In this document: piece by piece, positions 60,769 to 64,000 of the stretch
Layout: each line of letters begins with the position of its first letter
How positions within the stretch are numbered: position 1 is the stretch's first letter
Assembly (NCBI GenBank): GCA_965214915.1
Contig: CBDCCP010000001.1
Location: 1,736,001-1,800,000 of the forward strand
Source of the DNA: CATQHP01 sp965214915
GTDB lineage: Bacteria; Acidobacteriota; Terriglobia; Bryobacterales; UBA6623
Direction: 5' to 3'
DNA: 64,000 nt
Translations under genes and position numbers: made by a program
Notes under the pieces: model-generated
What the model saw: only the letters and a program-made list of their open reading frames with translations
Databases searched by the model: none
Told to the model about the DNA's origin: nothing

Positions 60769-62112
60769 ATGGAAACCCTCATCGCAATCAACAGCGCGGC
60801 GAATTCCATTGTGTGGGGTCCGCCGATGATCGTCGCCTTGGTCGGCGTCGGCGTCCTGCTCACCTTCGTGACGCGGGGCATTCAATTCGTTCGCTTTCCG
60901 TTCGCCGTTCGGCAGGTTCTCGGCGGGCTGGGGTCGAAGGCCGCGGGCGAGGGCACGGTGACGCCGTTCCAGGCATTGTCAACGTCGCTGGCGGCGACAG
61001 TCGGCGTCGGCAACATCGCCGGGGTCTCCACGGCGATCGCTTCCGGCGGCCCGGGAGTTCTTTTCTGGTTGTTCGTCTCCGGCGTGTTCGGCATGGCGAC
61101 GAAATTTGCGGAAATCGCCCTCTCCTTGCACTACCGCGAAAAAGACGCCGGGGGCATTATGCGCGGCGGCCCCATGTACGTGTTGGCGCGGGGCCTGCGG
61201 CTGCCCTGGCTCGGAGCGGCTTTCGCCGCATTCACCGCGCTGGCCGGATTCGGCATCGGCAATCTGACGCAAGCCAATTCGGTCGCCGACGTCGCCCAAA
61301 CAAGCTTCCGGGCGCCGCCGTACCTTTCCGGCCTGATATTGGCGTCGCTAGCCGCTTTGGTCGTGCTGGGCGGCATCCGGCGCATCGCCGAAGTCGCCCA
61401 GGTGCTGGTGCCGGGGATGTGCCTTCTTTACTTCGCCGCTGCGCTTTACGTAGTGGCGAAGAACATCGGCGAGTTGCCCGGCGTCGTCCATCTGATCCTG
61501 TCGTCCGCTTTCAGCGGACAGGCGGCGGTGGGCGCCTTTGTCGGGGCGAGCGTGCGCGAGGCGGTGCAGTTCGGTATCGCCCGCGGGCTGTTTTCCAACG
61601 AGGCCGGACTCGGCAGCGCCCCGATCGTCCATGCCGCGGCCATCACCGATCACCCCGTCCGGCAAGCCTCGTACGGCATCTTCGGCGTCTTCGTCGATAC
61701 CCTCGTGGTCTGTATGCTCACCGGGTTCGTCGTGCTCTCGACCGGCGCCTGGACCTCCGGCGGGACCGGCGCCTCGCTGTCCGCGCAGGCGTTTCAGATG
61801 GGGCTGCCGGGAGAGTGGGGGGATTCGTTCGTCAGCGTCGGGGTCATTCTGTTCGGCTTCTCCACAGCGATGGGTTGGGTGTACTACGGCGAGACGGCGA
61901 TTACCTATCTGCTCGGGACCAAGGCGGCGTTGCCGTACCGCATGGCCTGGGTCGGCTGCATGTACCTGGGCGCGGTGGGCAGCCTGCCGCTGATCTGGAG
62001 CCTGTCCGATACATTGAACGGTTTGATGGCGGTTCCGAATCTGGTGGCGATTCTGGGCTCTCTGGGGCTTCTCAGACGGCTCATCGCCGAGTTCTTCTCC
62101 GCGCAAGCTTAG
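60769..62112 (+). CDS. Sodium:amino acid (alanine/glycine) symporter, AGCS family
   Basis: The frame is open from 59464 opposite larA, but the family begins at the ATG 60769, giving 447 residues with about ten membrane segments. The signatures are WGPPMIVALVGVGVLLTFVTRGIQF, STSLAATVGVGNIAGVSTAIASGGPGVLFW, RGLFSNEAGLGSAPIVHAAA and ATDHPVRQ-like sequence (ITDHPVRQ). The protein imports small neutral amino acids with sodium. The divergent neighbour is larA, so the shared 45-bp region probably holds both promoters. Confidence 0.93.
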   Translation: METLIAINSAANSIVWGPPMIVALVGVGVLLTFVTRGIQFVRFPFAVRQVLGGLGSKAAGEGTVTPFQALSTSLAATVGVGNIAGVSTAIASGGPGVLFWLFVSGVFGMATKFAEIALSLHYREKDAGGIMRGGPMYVLARGLRLPWLGAAFAAFTALAGFGIGNLTQANSVADVAQTSFRAPPYLSGLILASLAALVVLGGIRRIAEVAQVLVPGMCLLYFAAALYVVAKNIGELPGVVHLILSSAFSGQAAVGAFVGASVREAVQFGIARGLFSNEAGLGSAPIVHAAAITDHPVRQASYGIFGVFVDTLVVCMLTGFVVLSTGAWTSGGTGASLSAQAFQMGLPGEWGDSFVSVGVILFGFSTAMGWVYYGETAITYLLGTKAALPYRMAWVGCMYLGAVGSLPLIWSLSDTLNGLMAVPNLVAILGSLGLLRRLIAEFFSAQA

Positions 62113-62157
62113 CTCCTTTCGCTTACGGCAACTCCTTCCCGGTTACAATCGAATTTC

Positions 62158-62886
62158 ATGCGCGGCGTCGTATTGGCGGGAGGGCTGGGCAGCAGACTCG
62201 ACCCTCTAACCCGAATCGTAAACAAGCACCTGCTGCCCGTTTATGACAAGCCCATGATCTATTATCCGATTCAGGCCCTTGTCAATGCGGGAATCGAAGA
62301 CATCATGATCGTTACCGGCGGGCGCAATGCCGGCGATTTTTTACGACTATTGGGCAACGGCAGGGACTTCGGCCTCAAGCATCTCGACTACACCTATCAG
62401 GAAGGCGAGGGCGGCATCGCCGAGGCGCTTGAATTGTCCCGGCATTTTTCGCGGGGCGAAAAAATCTGCGTCATCCTGGGCGACAACATCATCGAGAAAA
62501 ACATCGCCGCCGCCGCGCAAGATTTCCGGCGGCAAGAGCGCGGAGCAAAGATTCTGCTCAAAAAGACGTCCGATCCGGAACGTTTCGGCGTTCCCCAAAT
62601 CGACGGCGATCGCATCCTTTCGATCGAGGAAAAGCCCGCCTCGCCGAAGTCGAGCTATGCGGTCACCGGAATCTACATGTACGACGGCACGGTATTCGAC
62701 AAGATCAAGCGCTTGGTGCGCTCCGCCCGCGGCGAACTGGAGATTACGGACGTCAACAATCAATTCATCGCTGAAGGAACGATGACCTGGGGAGAGATCG
62801 ACGGCTGGTGGACCGACGCCGGAACGATCGAATCGCTGCGCCGCGCCTCGAACATGGTTGCGGAAACCGGCGCGAATCTGATTTAG
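62158..62886 (+). CDS. Sugar nucleotidyltransferase (RmlA-like)
   Basis: The 242-residue nucleotidyltransferase has the activating loop GLGSRLDPLTRIVNKHLLPVYDKPMIYYPIQALVNAGI. VILGDNIIE is the metal aspartate region. FGVPQIDGDRILSIEEKP and AVTGIYMYDGTVFDKIK follow, and the end is WWTDAGTIESLRRASNMV. This is the glucose-1-phosphate thymidylyltransferase pattern (RmlA), but about 45 residues shorter at the C-terminus, which in RmlA forms the allosteric region. It probably makes dTDP-glucose for surface glycans; no rmlBCD genes are adjacent. Confidence 0.9.
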   Translation: MRGVVLAGGLGSRLDPLTRIVNKHLLPVYDKPMIYYPIQALVNAGIEDIMIVTGGRNAGDFLRLLGNGRDFGLKHLDYTYQEGEGGIAEALELSRHFSRGEKICVILGDNIIEKNIAAAAQDFRRQERGAKILLKKTSDPERFGVPQIDGDRILSIEEKPASPKSSYAVTGIYMYDGTVFDKIKRLVRSARGELEITDVNNQFIAEGTMTWGEIDGWWTDAGTIESLRRASNMVAETGANLI

Positions 62887-62923
62887 GAGTCTACGGTAAA
62901 AGCGCCGACTCAGGGGCTGCGGG

Positions 62924-64000
62924 CTATCGCCGGGCCGGCAGCGGATAGACGCCGGTGCGTTCGGCCCAGGCCTCGAAATCGGCGGCAAGCTCCTTCACGC
63001 GCTCGGGATCGCTCCCGGCCAGATTCCTGGTTTCCGTGCGGTCGCTTGCCAAGTCGTACAACTCCCACGGCTTGCCGGCAAGCGATACGAGCTTCCAATT
63101 GCCCTTACGGACGCCCCGCGCCGTAAAGTGCTCGAAATATATCGCCCGCTCGGGGCCGCGCTCCATGCCCTCGAAAACCGGGACAAGACTTTCGCCTTCG
63201 ACAGGCGTTGTCTCCCGTCCGCGAAAATAGGGCGGAACGCGCGCCTTGCCGACGTCGAGCGCCGTGGCCATGATGTCCACCACGTGGCCCGGTCGATGCG
63301 TAATCGCTCCCGGCTCGGTTTGCAGGCCGGCAGGCCAATGGACGATGAACGGCGTGGCCGCGCCGCCCTCGTATTGCTCTTTCTTCCAGTAGCGGAAAGG
63401 GGTATTGGCGGCGTTGGCCCACATCGGCCCGATGCCGTTGTAGGAAAGCTGCGGACCGGGCATGACCTTTTTCTCCGTGTCGTAGGGAATCTCGCGGCCG
63501 TCGCGCGTATGCGACGGGCGATCGAATCCGGGGCCGAAACGCGACGGTTGCTCCGGACTGGCGCCGTTATCGGACAGGAAGAAAATCAAGGTGTTTTCGT
63601 ACTCCCTGATTTGCTTGAGCTTGGCGACGATGCGCGCCAAGCCCCGGTCGAGCCGGTCGACCATCGCCGCATGTACCGCCATGGCCCGCGCGTCCCACTG
63701 CTTGTCGGGGTTGTCTTCCCAGCGTTTCTCTCGGTTGTGGCGCGGCGATAGAACCGCCGTATCCGCTTCGAGCAGCCCTTGTTCGACCATCCGCCGATAA
63801 CGCGCTTCGCGGATGCGGTCCCAGCCGACGGCGTAGGTATTTTCGTATTTCGCGATGTCTTCGGGCAGCGCGTGGAGCGGCCAGTGCGGCGCGGTATGGG
63901 CGACGTAGAGAAAGAACGGCCGGTCAAGCTTGCCGTACTTTTCGACGAACGCCGCTGCGCGGTCGTTGAGGGCGTCGGTGTAATAAAAGCCGTCCGGCAC
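62924..64000 (-). CDS. Sulfatase, C-terminal part
   Basis: The 358 residues in the window start inside the gene, because the N-terminus with the Cys motif lies beyond 64000. The sequence begins MPDGFYYTDALNDRAAAFVEKY. It contains FFLYVAHTAPHWPLHALPEDIAKY, IFFLSDNGASPEQPSRFGPGFDRP (SDNG metal site) and the large loop ending NTPFRYWKKEQYEGGAATPFIVHWPAGL. It ends in the C-terminal domain WELYDLASDRTETRNLA. This pattern is close to atsA-type arylsulfatases. It converges with the nucleotidyltransferase gene. Confidence 0.92.
   Translation of the reverse strand: MPDGFYYTDALNDRAAAFVEKYGKLDRPFFLYVAHTAPHWPLHALPEDIAKYENTYAVGWDRIREARYRRMVEQGLLEADTAVLSPRHNREKRWEDNPDKQWDARAMAVHAAMVDRLDRGLARIVAKLKQIREYENTLIFFLSDNGASPEQPSRFGPGFDRPSHTRDGREIPYDTEKKVMPGPQLSYNGIGPMWANAANTPFRYWKKEQYEGGAATPFIVHWPAGLQTEPGAITHRPGHVVDIMATALDVGKARVPPYFRGRETTPVEGESLVPVFEGMERGPERAIYFEHFTARGVRKGNWKLVSLAGKPWELYDLASDRTETRNLAGSDPERVKELAADFEAWAERTGVYPLPARR

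Overview
The window is high-GC bacterial chromosome. Its gene content points to an Acidobacteriota-type Gram-negative: a complete Tol-Pal operon, an Mla lipid transporter, a 1082-residue TonB-dependent outer-membrane protein with an N-terminal carboxypeptidase-regulatory-like domain, four arylsulfatases, a GMC oxidoreductase paired with a gluconate-2-dehydrogenase subunit-3-like protein, and Tat-style leaders on catabolic enzymes. This placement is inferred from gene content only. There is no rRNA, and the only RNA gene seen is tRNA-Ala(CGC).

Positions 1-20404 are mostly housekeeping and catabolic genes: the end of a TolC-like efflux protein, the GMC/subunit-3 pair, sulfatase 1, an ArnT-like glycosyltransferase and rsmB on the minus strand. 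Next comes a tightly overlapped HATPase/STAS/mlaE-mlaF-mlaD cluster with an APH-like kinase. A minus-strand group follows (TPR protein, metallophosphoesterase, Dabb protein, two tandem RDD proteins), then sulfatase 2 and the cysQ-recN pair.

Positions 20570-33952 hold the most unusual part: an array of truncated Rhs/YD-repeat genes, each ending in a different or diverged C-terminal domain and each followed by a small candidate immunity gene. Three of the C-terminal domains are paralogous and carry SxHxxGRxxD plus HxNHxH motifs, which I read as LAS-type zinc peptidases (M15/M74-like, probably murein-directed). They are paired with a family of exported immunity candidates carrying a DLDGD motif. 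A fourth unit is paired with a SUKH (SMI1/KNR4) immunity protein and a fifth with a zinc-ribbon protein. Several toxin and immunity genes carry single-base frameshifts. All four testable Rhs copies are split at the same point by a GTGA stop/start overlap. The array is bracketed by imperfect direct repeats of about 197 bp (20372-20569 and 33953-34148), which are two copies of the recN 5' end and promoter. This indicates that the array was inserted between recN and tolQ.

Positions 34266-39561 carry tolQ-tolR-tolA-tolB-pal-cpoB in canonical order, followed by the TonB-dependent protein with its own promoter. Positions 43196-54653 carry an arsenate-reductase-like protein, pcrA, an acetyltransferase, sulfatase 3, a molybdopterin oxidoreductase, a DUF885 lipoprotein and a GCS2-type ligase, then two small toxin-antitoxin loci (BrnT-like, and VapBC with a frameshifted vapC). 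Positions 54654-64000 carry a CehA/McbA-type PHP hydrolase, TRAP transporter periplasmic parts (TatT-like and DctP) without membrane subunits, a sugar-phosphate isomerase-like protein, tRNA-Ala, a LarA-type nickel racemase, an AGCS symporter, a sugar nucleotidyltransferase and a sulfatase that runs off the end.
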